64,000 bases of DNA from Thalassotalea insulae (GCF_030161395.1 NZ_BSST01000001.1:434001-498000), one strand, 5' to 3'; numbered from the stretch's first letter, positions 26,085 through 35,046 are shown. Made by a program: numbers and translations. The notes: generated by a model not told the origin, from the sequence alone.

Positions 26085-26118
26085 AACTGACTCCTAAATT
26101 ACGAGGTTATGTTAACTA
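26075..26118 (-). promoter_or_regulatory. 13-bp perfect inverted repeat at the start of the hemolysin-family operon
   Basis: TAGTTAACATAAC (26075-26087) and its exact complement (26106-26118) are separated by 18 bases. The start codon of the hemolysin-family gene (26084-26082) lies in one arm, and its ribosome binding site AGGAG lies in the spacer. On the minus strand a good -10 candidate, TATAGT (26120-26115), overlaps the other arm. Each arm also contains the palindrome GTTAAC. It may be a two-site operator or an RNA hairpin that hides the start codon. Confidence 0.7.
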
Positions 26119-26257
26119 TAAAAATCCAAGCTTAAATAAAACTTAAGGTTGAGAATAAAATACGGTTTATTGCATTACTATTTAAAATCAAAAGAAAAAT
26201 CAAAATGTTAAATAACTAAAAAATCGAAAAACAATCTAATCAAATAAATCTCATCCA

Positions 26258-26863
26258 CTAAAAACTATAGTGTTTCCGTCCAGATAAGGCGTGTGACAAA
26301 GTGTTGCCATCAACATATTCCAGTTCACCGCCCACGGGCACGCCATGAGCGATACGAGAAATATTAACTTGGTATTTATTGGCAAGCTCAGCAATGAAAT
26401 GCGCGGTTGCTTCTCCTTCAACCGTCGGGTTAGTCGCTAAGATCACTTCGCTAAATTGTCCCTGCCCTAATTGTTTTTCCAAAATATCTAACCCTAAATC
26501 ATCCGGCCCGATACCATCAAGCGGAGATAGGTGCCCCATTAAAATAAAATATAAACCTTGATATTCACCGGTTTGTTCAATCGCAATGACGTCAGCTGGA
26601 GTTTCAACAATACATAACTGACCACGCGCCTGACGCTTTGGACTCAGACAGATATCGCAGACTTCTTGTTCGGTAAATGTACGGCATTGACGGCAGTGGC
26701 CAATGTTTTCCATCGCCTTGGCAAGCGATTCCGCCAACTTTGTACCACCAATACGATTACGCTCTAACAAATGAAAAGCCATACGCTGAGCCGATTTAGC
26801 ACCGACCCCCGGTAAACATTTAAACGCATTAATCAGTTCTTGTACAAGGGGACTAAATTTCAT
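26258..26863 (-). CDS. recR: Recombination protein RecR
   Basis: RecR acts with RecO and RecF in loading RecA at single-strand gaps. The 201-residue protein has the N-terminal helix-hairpin-helix (CLPGVGAKSAQRMAFHLL), the four-cysteine zinc finger (CRQC and CDIC, about 57-72), a Toprim domain (CIVETPADVIAIEQ, then GIGPDDL) and the C-terminal GVPVGGELEYVD. All match full-length RecR. The usual upstream partners dnaX and ybaB are absent here; the neighbour upstream is a divergent HD-GYP regulator. Confidence 0.97.
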   Translation of the reverse strand: MKFSPLVQELINAFKCLPGVGAKSAQRMAFHLLERNRIGGTKLAESLAKAMENIGHCRQCRTFTEQEVCDICLSPKRQARGQLCIVETPADVIAIEQTGEYQGLYFILMGHLSPLDGIGPDDLGLDILEKQLGQGQFSEVILATNPTVEGEATAHFIAELANKYQVNISRIAHGVPVGGELEYVDGNTLSHALSGRKHYSF

Positions 26864-27046
26864 GACAAACTTCAGTGAAAAGAAAAATTATCGCTAGTCT
26901 AACTGAGTTAACGAAGAAAATTAATCAAAAAAAGTGCCCGCGAAAATATTGTGCAAATTCCTACCTTGTGAAAAATTTCGCCTATAATGCTACTGATACT
27001 ACCGCTTTATGTTACATACTTTCATTGGGTAAGGAAGATAGCGTAT

Positions 27047-28096
27047 ATGGATTTTAGCAAAGACGCCAATATCTTGATCTGTGATGATTCAATAACAAAC
27101 ACATTGATTTTAAAAGAATTGATCGAAAATGAGCTGGATGCCAACGTCATTTGTGTGACCGATCCTCGTAATGTCCAACCTGAGCTTGCAGAGCATACGA
27201 TAGACCTAGTACTTCTTGATATTGAAATGCCCTATTTAAACGGTTTTGAGGTCATGGATATCATCAGACAATCGACCGAAGTGGATGAATTACCAATATT
27301 AATCATCACAGGCAATGAAGGTATTGATGTCCGCAATAAAGCCTTAGCCAGTGGTGCCAATGATTTTTTAAATAAACCTATCGATCAGATTGAAGTCATT
27401 TTACGCGCACGTAATTTACTGAAAATTAGAAAGAGCTATCTACTGCACAAAGAAACAAATACCGTGTTAGAACATCAAATAGAGCAACGCACTGATGAAT
27501 TAAATCAATCGATTAAAGCCTTACTTCAAAGTTTGGCTGCTGCTGGTGAATTAAAAGATAATGAAACCGGAAAACACGTATTAAGAGTGGGTCAGTTCGC
27601 TCGAATTTTAGCGCAAGGTTATGGATTATCTAAAGACCTGATTCATATGATAGAACTGACCGCACCGCTGCACGACATTGGAAAAATAGGCATTCCAGAC
27701 AGCATATTATTAAAACCTGCTAGTTTAACCGAACATGAGCGTGAAATAATAAAGCGTCACACTATTTATGCCCAAGATATGATCAATCACGATTCCCCCT
27801 TGATCCAAATGGCTAAATCTATCGCCGTCAGCCATCATGAAAACTGGGATGGCAGCGGCTATCCAAACGGATTAGCAGGACAATCGATTCCGATAGAAGG
27901 CCGAATTACCGCCCTTGCAGATGTTTATGATGCACTGACAACCAAACGCCCTTATAAAGAACCCTGGCCGGATCAAGAAGTACTGCATTACATTAAAGAT
28001 CAGTCTGGCAAACAATTTGAACCTTTATTAGTGGAGATATTTCTTGCTAATATAGAGCAGTTTAATGCTATTAAAGAAGAATTATCCGATCATTAA
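27047..28096 (+). CDS. Response regulator with HD-GYP phosphodiesterase domain (RpfG type)
   Basis: A 349-residue protein with an N-terminal receiver (phosphoacceptor Asp58 in VLLDIEMP, Lys110 in LNKP), a linker helix, and a C-terminal HD-GYP domain: HDIGKIG at 209-215, HHE at 263-265 and DGSGYPNG near 268-275. HD-GYP enzymes hydrolyse cyclic di-GMP, so it should lower c-di-GMP on phosphorylation. AAGGAAG 10 bases before ATG 27047 decides the start; a longer frame from 26987 adds an unlikely hydrophobic leader. No cognate kinase is adjacent. It overlaps the next gene by 32 bases. Confidence 0.93.
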   Translation: MDFSKDANILICDDSITNTLILKELIENELDANVICVTDPRNVQPELAEHTIDLVLLDIEMPYLNGFEVMDIIRQSTEVDELPILIITGNEGIDVRNKALASGANDFLNKPIDQIEVILRARNLLKIRKSYLLHKETNTVLEHQIEQRTDELNQSIKALLQSLAAAGELKDNETGKHVLRVGQFARILAQGYGLSKDLIHMIELTAPLHDIGKIGIPDSILLKPASLTEHEREIIKRHTIYAQDMINHDSPLIQMAKSIAVSHHENWDGSGYPNGLAGQSIPIEGRITALADVYDALTTKRPYKEPWPDQEVLHYIKDQSGKQFEPLLVEIFLANIEQFNAIKEELSDH

Positions 28097-28691
28097 TACC
28101 GTCCCGATAGAATCACTGCTGGATAAAATCAGACATTGCACCCTTTGTGCATCAGAATTACCATTAGCAGCTAAACCAATTTTACAAGCCAGCAGTCAAA
28201 GCAAAATATTAATTGCCGGGCAAGCCCCTGGCAGCATCACCCACGAAAAAGGCAGGCCATTTGATGATAAAAGTGGTCAGCGGTTACGAAGCTGGCTTGG
28301 CGTCAGCTGCGCGCAATTCTATGATGCTAAGCTATTTGCCATTGTTCCTATGGGTTTTTGTTACCCGGGAAAAGGTCAATCCGGTGATTTACCCCCTATG
28401 CCTTTATGCGCAAAAACTTGGCGCGCTCAAGTACTCGCCCAGTTGCCAGACATTCAGTTAACTTTAATGCTTGGTAAATACGCGATTAACTGGCATTTAC
28501 AAACGAATGCAAAAATTACCGACTTAGCACAAGATTGGCAGCGTTTACTGGCACACAATCAGTTGGTATTGCCTCACCCCAGTCCACGCAACAATTTATG
28601 GTTGAAAAAAAATCCCTGGTTCGAGCAACAAGTGCTACCGGCTTTACAGCAAAGAGTAAAGCAAATAATACCTGACCAAGTTAGCCGATAG
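28065..28691 (+). CDS. Uracil-DNA glycosylase family protein
   Basis: A 208-residue member of the uracil-DNA glycosylase superfamily: ILIAGQAPGS (48-57) corresponds to the catalytic and uracil-binding motif A, and VLPHPSPRNN (about 164-173) is the DNA-contacting motif B. Two CxxC-type cysteines at 25 and 28 (CTLC) would fit the iron-sulfur cluster of families 4 and 5, but the remaining cysteines are not in obvious places. Whether it excises uracil is unproven. The ATG lies 32 bases inside the HD-GYP gene, an unusually long overlap, and the 3' end converges on and overlaps the DUF2785 gene by 11 bases. Confidence 0.85.
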   Translation: MLLKKNYPIINTVPIESLLDKIRHCTLCASELPLAAKPILQASSQSKILIAGQAPGSITHEKGRPFDDKSGQRLRSWLGVSCAQFYDAKLFAIVPMGFCYPGKGQSGDLPPMPLCAKTWRAQVLAQLPDIQLTLMLGKYAINWHLQTNAKITDLAQDWQRLLAHNQLVLPHPSPRNNLWLKKNPWFEQQVLPALQQRVKQIIPDQVSR

Positions 28692-29646
28692 CTTTAAGCG
28701 CCTGCTCAAGTGCCGGCATCATTGCCTGCAAGCGTTTGTGATGACTATCGCTGATTAATTGATAGAGCGCATATAAAAACTGTCTGGTATTGTGCAACTT
28801 AGCCAAGCCTTGCTGACTTTGATAAACCGCTTGCCAGTTATCAAATGGCTTAGCTTGAGAGAGTTGTTCAAGCCATGTTTGCCACTGTTCAATAGTTAAC
28901 TCTTGACGCAAAAACAGATAAATCACTGGCATAGCGATACGTTTAGATTCACCGTAAATATAAAAATGGTTATTACCAGCCACCACCTGACGTTTTAACG
29001 CCGCTAGCATTTGCAGCAACTGCGCTTTGTTCATTGCCGGGTTTAATGCCAATTGCAACATCACATCAGCACTATGAGCGATGTTATGGCGCCAGCCAAA
29101 TTCGCTATCAAAGCCTCGGTAATCCTCTATTTCAGTAAAATATTGTGTAATGGTGGTTACCACCTTTTGTCGCTGCGTATCACTTAAATATGGATGCTTT
29201 CGATCGACCCGTACCACTTCGGATAATACCAGCGCAGCAAACGCTTGATAAACACCATAAGGATCATTCACCTTTGCAGTTAACACCGAAGTAAGTTGCT
29301 CAAACATAGTTAAGTAGACATCGGGGGAAAAACTATTATCACGTAGCCAATGGCTGATCGCTGAATACGCAATCTCATCTCTTAATTGTGGATCTGGACT
29401 CGCCAAACAATGTAATAATTGCATAGCTAATTGTTGCTTCGCTTGCTGCTCTGTGACAACAAACCGAGCTTTTTTTAATCGCACTAACGCGTCTTTATTC
29501 CACAATGAGGACAAACAGCCTACACTCACTTTTTGCGCGTCAATGATTTCGCCTGCCGAGGTTGTTAACGAACATAACAAACTTGACAAAAAAACACTAA
29601 GTCCAAAAAACTTCTTAAGACAACCAATTTTTTTCATTACATTCAA
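28681..29646 (-). CDS. Exported DUF2785 protein
   Basis: A 321-residue protein with a signal peptide (cleavage probably after LTTSAG near residue 32). The rest is helical and repeat-like. It carries the pattern of the DUF2785 family: LRDEIAYSAISHWLRDN, then FDSEFGWRHNIAHSADVMLQLA. The conserved Trp-Arg-His and Ala-His-Asp residues hint at an enzyme or binding pocket, but none has been assigned. It stands alone between a convergent glycosylase-like gene and a divergent M4 protease. Confidence 0.8.
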   Translation of the reverse strand: MNVMKKIGCLKKFFGLSVFLSSLLCSLTTSAGEIIDAQKVSVGCLSSLWNKDALVRLKKARFVVTEQQAKQQLAMQLLHCLASPDPQLRDEIAYSAISHWLRDNSFSPDVYLTMFEQLTSVLTAKVNDPYGVYQAFAALVLSEVVRVDRKHPYLSDTQRQKVVTTITQYFTEIEDYRGFDSEFGWRHNIAHSADVMLQLALNPAMNKAQLLQMLAALKRQVVAGNNHFYIYGESKRIAMPVIYLFLRQELTIEQWQTWLEQLSQAKPFDNWQAVYQSQQGLAKLHNTRQFLYALYQLISDSHHKRLQAMMPALEQALKAIG

Positions 29647-29666
29647 TAAATTACTTTAATTACTAC

Positions 29667-29697
29667 AAAAAACGACGGTTAATAAAAGTCGTTTTTT
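29667..29697. terminator. Terminator-like hairpin in a divergent intergenic region
   Basis: AAAAAACGAC (29667-29676) pairs with GTCGTTTTTT (29688-29697) around an 11-base loop, with A- and T-runs that would serve both strands. It lies between two genes that start away from each other, so it is not at the end of any gene. It may be a leader attenuator for the DUF2785 gene, whose start is 21 bases away. Confidence 0.6.
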
Positions 29698-29880
29698 TAT
29701 GAAAAATTGTCGTAAACATACTATCGACAATGCTAGAGATTAACCAATATTAACAGCACATATTTACTGACAAACGCGATTTGTTGTAAATAAATGTTTT
29801 AACGCACCACACTTTTTAACGTGTTGTATATTCATTAAATAACAATAATAAAAAAATTATAATTACAGAGGCTTCATATC

Positions 29881-31401
29881 ATGATGACTAAATTAACTAA
29901 ACTATCTATGGCGACATTACTAGCCTTAGGCGCATCTACTTCAGTAATGGCGGCTAATCATATTAGTGCAAATCACGGTAACATGAATGGCAAATCAATT
30001 AATGCTGTTACTAATTTAAGTGCAGATTATAGCTTTGCAACAGGGAAAGCATTCAACACAGTTAAAGGTAATAACAAAAAAAGAGCGACTATGTTCTACA
30101 AAGGCGTACCAGTTTTTGGTCAAAGCATTGTATTAGAACAAGATAGTGCGGGGCGTAATGTTTCTTTACAAGGCGCATTAGCCGTTGATATTGAAAATGA
30201 CTTAGGCTCAGTAACGCCAGGCATGTTACACGGTAAAGCGCTCGGTAAACTAAAGCAGTTGCTTGGTCATAATAATATTGAAAACTCTAAAACTGACTTA
30301 GTGATTTATGTCGGTGCTGATAATCGTGCAAAACTAGCCTACTATGTTGAGTATTTAGTTAGTGACAGTGCAGAGCCAAGCCGTCCAATGGCATTTGTTG
30401 ATGCTAATAACGGTGATGTTTTACTTTCTTGGGATGGTATTAACCACGGTAAATCAGGTAAAGGCAAGCCAGGCGGTGGCGGCGGTGGTTCAACAACTGC
30501 TACTACAGTAACAGGCCCTGGCGGTAATGAAAAAACAGGCATGTATAACTACGGCTCTGATTACGGCAACTTATTAGCAACGACTGATGGTTCAGCGTGT
30601 TACTTGGATAGCCCGAACGTTAAAACAGTTAACATGAATAACAGCACGCGTCGTGGCAGCCTAGCACAAGTTTCTTGTGGTGATACAGGTCAGGATTACA
30701 CTAACGGTGCTTACGCGCCGATGAATGACGGTCAATACTTCGGTAATGTTATTTTTGACATGTACGATGACTGGTATGGTGTGACTCCATTGTCTCAAAA
30801 ACTGGAAATGCGTATTCACTACGGTCGCAACTATGAAAATGCTTTCTGGGACGGTACTGCGATGTCATTTGGTGATGGTGCAACAAGGTTTTATCCATTA
30901 GTTAGCTTAGATGTTTCTGCACACGAAGTCAGCCATGGGGTAACAGAACAACGTTCTGGTCTGGTATACAGTGGTGAGTCTGGCGGTATGAACGAAGCAT
31001 TCTCTGACATGGCCGGTGAAGCAGCAGAAAACTACATGCACGGAACTAATGACTGGATGGTTGGCGAGCAAATCTTCAAATCTAACGGTGCGTTACGTTA
31101 TATGAATGATCCAACTCGTGACGGTAACTCTATTGATCATGCATCAGATATGACATCAGGCTTAGACGTTCATTACAGCTCTGGTGTATACAACAAAGCA
31201 TTTTACTTGTTAGCAACGACCAATGGTTGGAACGTACAAGATGCCTTTGGTGTAATGTTACGTGCTAACGACCTTTACTGGACGGCTAACGCGACCTTTA
31301 ACTCAGGTGCTTGTGGTGTAGAAGCAGCAGCAAGTGATTTAGGTTTTGATGCCTCAGACGTAACCGCGGCTTTTGCTGCTGTTGGCGTAAGCTGTCAATA
31401 A
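29881..31401 (+). CDS. Secreted M4 (thermolysin-like) zinc metalloprotease
   Basis: A 506-residue extracellular protease with signal peptide (to about residue 24), an FTP/PepSY-type propeptide (about 45-190), a glycine-rich linker (KPGGGGGGS near 197-204), then the M4 catalytic domain. Zinc ligands are His348 and His352 in HEVSHG and Glu372 in NEAFSDMAGE. The second catalytic His lies near the end in DVHYSSGVYNKAF. There is no C-terminal PPC domain, unlike vibriolysins. Overall like pseudolysin/vibriolysin. AGAGG precedes the tandem ATGATG. Its own terminator follows. Confidence 0.94.
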   Translation: MMTKLTKLSMATLLALGASTSVMAANHISANHGNMNGKSINAVTNLSADYSFATGKAFNTVKGNNKKRATMFYKGVPVFGQSIVLEQDSAGRNVSLQGALAVDIENDLGSVTPGMLHGKALGKLKQLLGHNNIENSKTDLVIYVGADNRAKLAYYVEYLVSDSAEPSRPMAFVDANNGDVLLSWDGINHGKSGKGKPGGGGGGSTTATTVTGPGGNEKTGMYNYGSDYGNLLATTDGSACYLDSPNVKTVNMNNSTRRGSLAQVSCGDTGQDYTNGAYAPMNDGQYFGNVIFDMYDDWYGVTPLSQKLEMRIHYGRNYENAFWDGTAMSFGDGATRFYPLVSLDVSAHEVSHGVTEQRSGLVYSGESGGMNEAFSDMAGEAAENYMHGTNDWMVGEQIFKSNGALRYMNDPTRDGNSIDHASDMTSGLDVHYSSGVYNKAFYLLATTNGWNVQDAFGVMLRANDLYWTANATFNSGACGVEAAASDLGFDASDVTAAFAAVGVSCQ

Positions 31402-31417
31402 TCCCTCATGTCTAACC

Positions 31418-31445
31418 AAAGGCCAGTTTTTACTGGCCTTTTTTA
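31418..31445 (+). terminator. Terminator of the M4 protease gene
   Basis: AAAGGCCAGT (31418-31427) pairs with its complement (31432-31441) around a TTTT loop and is followed by more T's. It starts 16 bases after the stop codon. Confidence 0.92.
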
Positions 31446-31590
31446 TATTTGAAAATCAAAAGCTCAGCATAACCCAACTGATATATCCTTTAACATTAAA
31501 TATTCAAAACATCCGCACATTTTAGTTACTTAAAAATAACGATTTAATAAGAAGCGACTATACTAGTGATAAAAGATTGAGGATATTATT

Positions 31591-31821
31591 ATGGATCGTT
31601 CATCACACACACTTGCCTGCCTATTTTCTCAACTTGGTATCGATAATAAGCAAGGCTCCATTGACAAATTTATTCAGAGACACCGTGGCATCCCCGCAGA
31701 AACATCACTTGCACAGGCACACTTTTGGAATAATGCGCAGGCTGAATTTATTAAAGAGTCATTGCTGGAAGATTCTGACTGGACAGAAGTAATCGATAGC
31801 TTAGATGCCATGCTTAGATAG
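31591..31821 (+). CDS. DUF2789 protein
   Basis: A 76-residue acidic soluble protein. It follows the DUF2789 pattern: HTLACLFSQLGI at the start, ASLAQAHFWNNAQAEF in the middle, and DSDWTEVIDSLDAMLR at the end. No catalytic motif is known for the family. AGGAT 6 bases before the ATG supports this start. It is a single-gene unit; a second frame in the same stretch, starting 14 bases earlier, is a shadow. Confidence 0.85.
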   Translation: MDRSSHTLACLFSQLGIDNKQGSIDKFIQRHRGIPAETSLAQAHFWNNAQAEFIKESLLEDSDWTEVIDSLDAMLR

Positions 31822-31845
31822 TAAGACAAGCTAAGTTATTCGCAC

Positions 31846-33876
31846 TTAACTGGCATAACGCTCTATTGCTTTAGGGATTTCAATCACAAATTTAGCCCCC
31901 TGCTCCGAAGCCTGACAAGATAGTTTACCCTGCATCAAATGCAATACCGAATTATAGGCAATATTAAGCCCTAATCCTAAGCTTTGCTGCATGCCTTTAG
32001 TGGTGAAAAACGGTTCGAATATACGTTCTCTGATCTGCTCTTCGATCCCCTCTCCATTATCTTGATAAGTAATAGCAACATTATGATCTTGCGGCCGAAT
32101 GTCAATTGTTGAATAAATGGGCGTAGTGTCTAATTTTGTGTGTTCAGCAGTATTCTGAATTAACTGCTCTAATACTTTAAACAATACTTCCGGGTAGTTA
32201 TGAACGACTACCTCTGTTCCCGTAATATTCACGATTAACTGTTGATGATATTGCTGTGCTATCAATTTCACTTTTTCTGAAATAAACAATTTTAACTCAA
32301 ATTCTTTCAATTTTGCCCCTTCAAGCTCAGCAGAAATCATCTTAAATCGCTGGATCAAATTAGCCGCTTTATCGCTATTTGCTTCGGACAGAGACAGCAC
32401 ACCTGTCACTTCCGCCATAAACTGTTTAAACGTCGCAAGATTTAAACGCTTTTCATCTAGTTGCTGTTCAATATTTAGAATTTTTTCTCGCATCACTGAA
32501 TTGGCGGTCACTATCACCCCTAACGGGGTATTGAGCTGATGCGCCATACCTGATACTAATGTCGTTAACGCCGACATCTTGTCGGCTTCAATCAACTCCT
32601 GCTGTGTTTTATTCAGTTCTTTGATCACTTTTTTCAGTGCACGATTTTTTACCGCTAAATAACGCAAAAACCATAACACTAGAACGAAAATAACGGTTCC
32701 TGCAATTACTATCAGCATCAGCTGCTGCTCTTTAGCCTTTGCTTGCTGAGTGGCTAATTCTGACTGTTTTTTTAGTGCTATGTTTTCTTTTTCTTTGGCA
32801 TTTAAATCCAGTTCCGCAAGAAAATGCATTAAAGATGCACTCGTTTTACGTTCAACAACTTTTTGCTGATTAGCGATATACTTATCAGTCATTGCAATAG
32901 CAAGTTGATATTGTTGCTGCACTTCATAATATTGACGCAACAGTGAATAACACTCTGCTAATAATCGATAGGCATTAAACCGCTCAGCAGTTTCAATCAC
33001 AGAATTAAGTAAGGTAAATGCTTTTTCATGCTCTTGTTGTGCTAAGTGAACTTTAGCTAAAGCTATTTTTGGCATTAACGCTATAAAATGACGCTCAGAG
33101 GTTTTTCGAATATCAATGGCTTTAGTTAAATGGAAGCGAGCTTTTTGATAGTCTTTTTCTTTGTAGTAAAGCTGCCCTAAATTATAATGTGACCAGGAAG
33201 AATTAAAGGTGTAATTTTGTTTTTCTCTGATCGCTAAGGACTGTAAAAAGTACTCCTCGGCTTGTTTCAGCGCTTCTTGAGCCAACGCTATTTCACCGAG
33301 ATTATTAAGCCCAGTCGCCATATAACTTTGGTTATCAACTTTAACACCATATTGATAAAAATAATCGATATAACGCTTAGCTTTATCATAATCTTTCATC
33401 TTTATTAGCAGATGACCGATATTATTATGGGTTCTAGCAATCATTGCCTGATCTTGTGCTTTTTCTGCAAACTCAAGCGCATTAAGATAAGCTTCTACCG
33501 CAAGTTCATAATTTTCTAACGTCGACTGAATACTGGCAAGATAGCCAAAATAATAATATGTCAGGCTGGGGTCATTAAGCCGATCAGCAAGAGTTTTACA
33601 CAGAATTAATTCATTATAAGCAAGCTGGTATTGCTCACTTGCAATTAAAAAATACGCTTTAGTATAATGCAATCGCAAAGATTGACGTAGCGTTAGTCTG
33701 CCCTGGTACTCCACTAATAATTCATCAACGCGATTAGCCGCATCAATCGGCACTTTGCTATAACGGCTTAATAACTCACTTCTTACTTGTTCATACTGTG
33801 CGTCCGTTAATTTTACCAGTTCCTGAGCACTTCCATGTAATATACAGAATAACAAGAGTAGTACACAGCTTCTCAA
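31846..33876 (-). CDS. Orphan TPR sensor histidine kinase
   Basis: A 676-residue sensor with a signal peptide or first membrane segment (about 3-16), periplasmic tetratricopeptide repeats (about 65-340), one membrane segment at 387-406, a coiled coil, and a cytoplasmic kinase core. The phosphoacceptor is His446 in GMAHQLNTPLG; the ATPase shows NTAEHT, DNGEGI and LGLGLNIAYN. The ATPase N-box is non-standard (QNTAEHT). No response regulator is adjacent, so the partner must be encoded elsewhere. It is transcribed towards the DUF2789 gene and away from the XRE gene. The cue is probably a protein or peptide bound by the TPRs (inference). Confidence 0.88.
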   Translation of the reverse strand: MRSCVLLLLFCILHGSAQELVKLTDAQYEQVRSELLSRYSKVPIDAANRVDELLVEYQGRLTLRQSLRLHYTKAYFLIASEQYQLAYNELILCKTLADRLNDPSLTYYYFGYLASIQSTLENYELAVEAYLNALEFAEKAQDQAMIARTHNNIGHLLIKMKDYDKAKRYIDYFYQYGVKVDNQSYMATGLNNLGEIALAQEALKQAEEYFLQSLAIREKQNYTFNSSWSHYNLGQLYYKEKDYQKARFHLTKAIDIRKTSERHFIALMPKIALAKVHLAQQEHEKAFTLLNSVIETAERFNAYRLLAECYSLLRQYYEVQQQYQLAIAMTDKYIANQQKVVERKTSASLMHFLAELDLNAKEKENIALKKQSELATQQAKAKEQQLMLIVIAGTVIFVLVLWFLRYLAVKNRALKKVIKELNKTQQELIEADKMSALTTLVSGMAHQLNTPLGVIVTANSVMREKILNIEQQLDEKRLNLATFKQFMAEVTGVLSLSEANSDKAANLIQRFKMISAELEGAKLKEFELKLFISEKVKLIAQQYHQQLIVNITGTEVVVHNYPEVLFKVLEQLIQNTAEHTKLDTTPIYSTIDIRPQDHNVAITYQDNGEGIEEQIRERIFEPFFTTKGMQQSLGLGLNIAYNSVLHLMQGKLSCQASEQGAKFVIEIPKAIERYAS

Positions 33877-34074
33877 ATCAACCTCAGCTCATATAGCGTT
33901 TATTAAGGCGCTAAATTCAGGCATTTGTTAAAGCATAGTTAGAAAAGTTCCTCCAAGCAATATCTCGCTATCAACAAGCTATATTTGAATTGACGGTAAA
34001 ATGGCGGTATTTTTTCGTCACCGCCAGAGCATAAAGACCTGTACCGTCACACTATATTGACTAAGAGACCATCT

Positions 34075-34620
34075 ATGTTTATTAAACAACTACGTAAACA
34101 GCAATTATTATCTCAAGAACAATTAGCCGAAAAAACCCAGTTAAGCTTACGCACGATACAACGGCTTGAAAGCGGTCAACGTGTCGGTTATGCATCGCTT
34201 AGAGCGATTGCAGAGTTTTTTAGTTTAGATGTCGATTCACTCGAACAGGAGCTTTATTCGATGGACAGAATCATTAACGAATATAACGATTATCCACTAT
34301 GGCTACGACTTTATATTGGCAGTGGCTGGTTTTCTGCGACCAGACAGGAATTTAAACGTATCGAGCTCTTTTTTCTGATCTGTGCTTTATTAACCGGTTT
34401 AGTGTGGTTTTCCGGTTTTTTCTATCCATACCGGCCAACACTTTTCACCGTGACTTTAGATCAATTGATGGGGTTTTGTAGCTTTGTATTACTACTTGGT
34501 GCTTATAATAATTCCGTTTCGATTCGTCTTGGCGATAAGTACGACATTTGGTCTAAATTGGAAGCCACTCAAGAAAACACTTGGTTCGGCATATTTAAAC
34601 GTCGCAAATACCGCCAGTAA
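34075..34620 (+). CDS. XRE-family regulator with C-terminal membrane segments
   Basis: A protein of about 181 residues. Residues 1-60 form a Cro/CI-type helix-turn-helix (QEQLAEKTQLSLRTIQRLESGQ). The rest carries two hydrophobic segments (FFLICALLTGLVWFSGFFY and the stretch around LMGFCSFVLLLGAY), so the DNA-binding domain would be membrane-tethered. Such regulators are known in Bacteroidetes and marine Gammaproteobacteria, but targets here are unknown. The start at ATG 34075 is chosen because a TTG at 34057 has a poorer setting. Divergent from the TPR kinase by about 200 bases. Confidence 0.8.
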   Translation: MFIKQLRKQQLLSQEQLAEKTQLSLRTIQRLESGQRVGYASLRAIAEFFSLDVDSLEQELYSMDRIINEYNDYPLWLRLYIGSGWFSATRQEFKRIELFFLICALLTGLVWFSGFFYPYRPTLFTVTLDQLMGFCSFVLLLGAYNNSVSIRLGDKYDIWSKLEATQENTWFGIFKRRKYRQ

Positions 34621-34632
34621 ATAAATTGCTAA

Positions 34633-34896
34633 TTATTCTTTAGCCTGCTCAGCCATTTGTTGTTTCGCTTTTTCAACCGCAGAAAAATCTAGCCCTAATT
34701 CATCCACCGCTTCCTTAATCAATTCAGGTGCGGTCATCACTTGCATCATCACCGCCTGTAATTTCTCTGGCGCAATACCCAACTGACTAATAGTCGTCAT
34801 CGCCATTAATGGATTTTCAGTTAATGCCTGAAACACTTCTTTCGTTTGTTGTTCACTAATATTTGCGTCTTTAAGTAACTGGATAATAGGGTTCAT
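34633..34896 (-). CDS. DUF2999 protein
   Basis: An 87-residue helical protein that follows the DUF2999 pattern closely: MNPIIQLLKDANIS at the start, ALTENPLMAMTTISQLGI in the middle and AVDELGLDFSAVEKAKQQM near the end. No function is known for this family, which is common in Vibrionales and Alteromonadales. It converges with the XRE gene with only 12 bases between them. Confidence 0.88.
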   Translation of the reverse strand: MNPIIQLLKDANISEQQTKEVFQALTENPLMAMTTISQLGIAPEKLQAVMMQVMTAPELIKEAVDELGLDFSAVEKAKQQMAEQAKE

Positions 34897-35046
34897 AACT
34901 TCACTTTATTGATTGACTTAGCCGTTATTATAATGAAGAACATTTAAGTACAAAAACACTTTCTCAGCAAACTGCTATAATTATAAGGGTAATTGTTTAC
35001 CTCCATACAAATAGAGGTAACTTTTCATACTGATAAGCAGGAGTAA

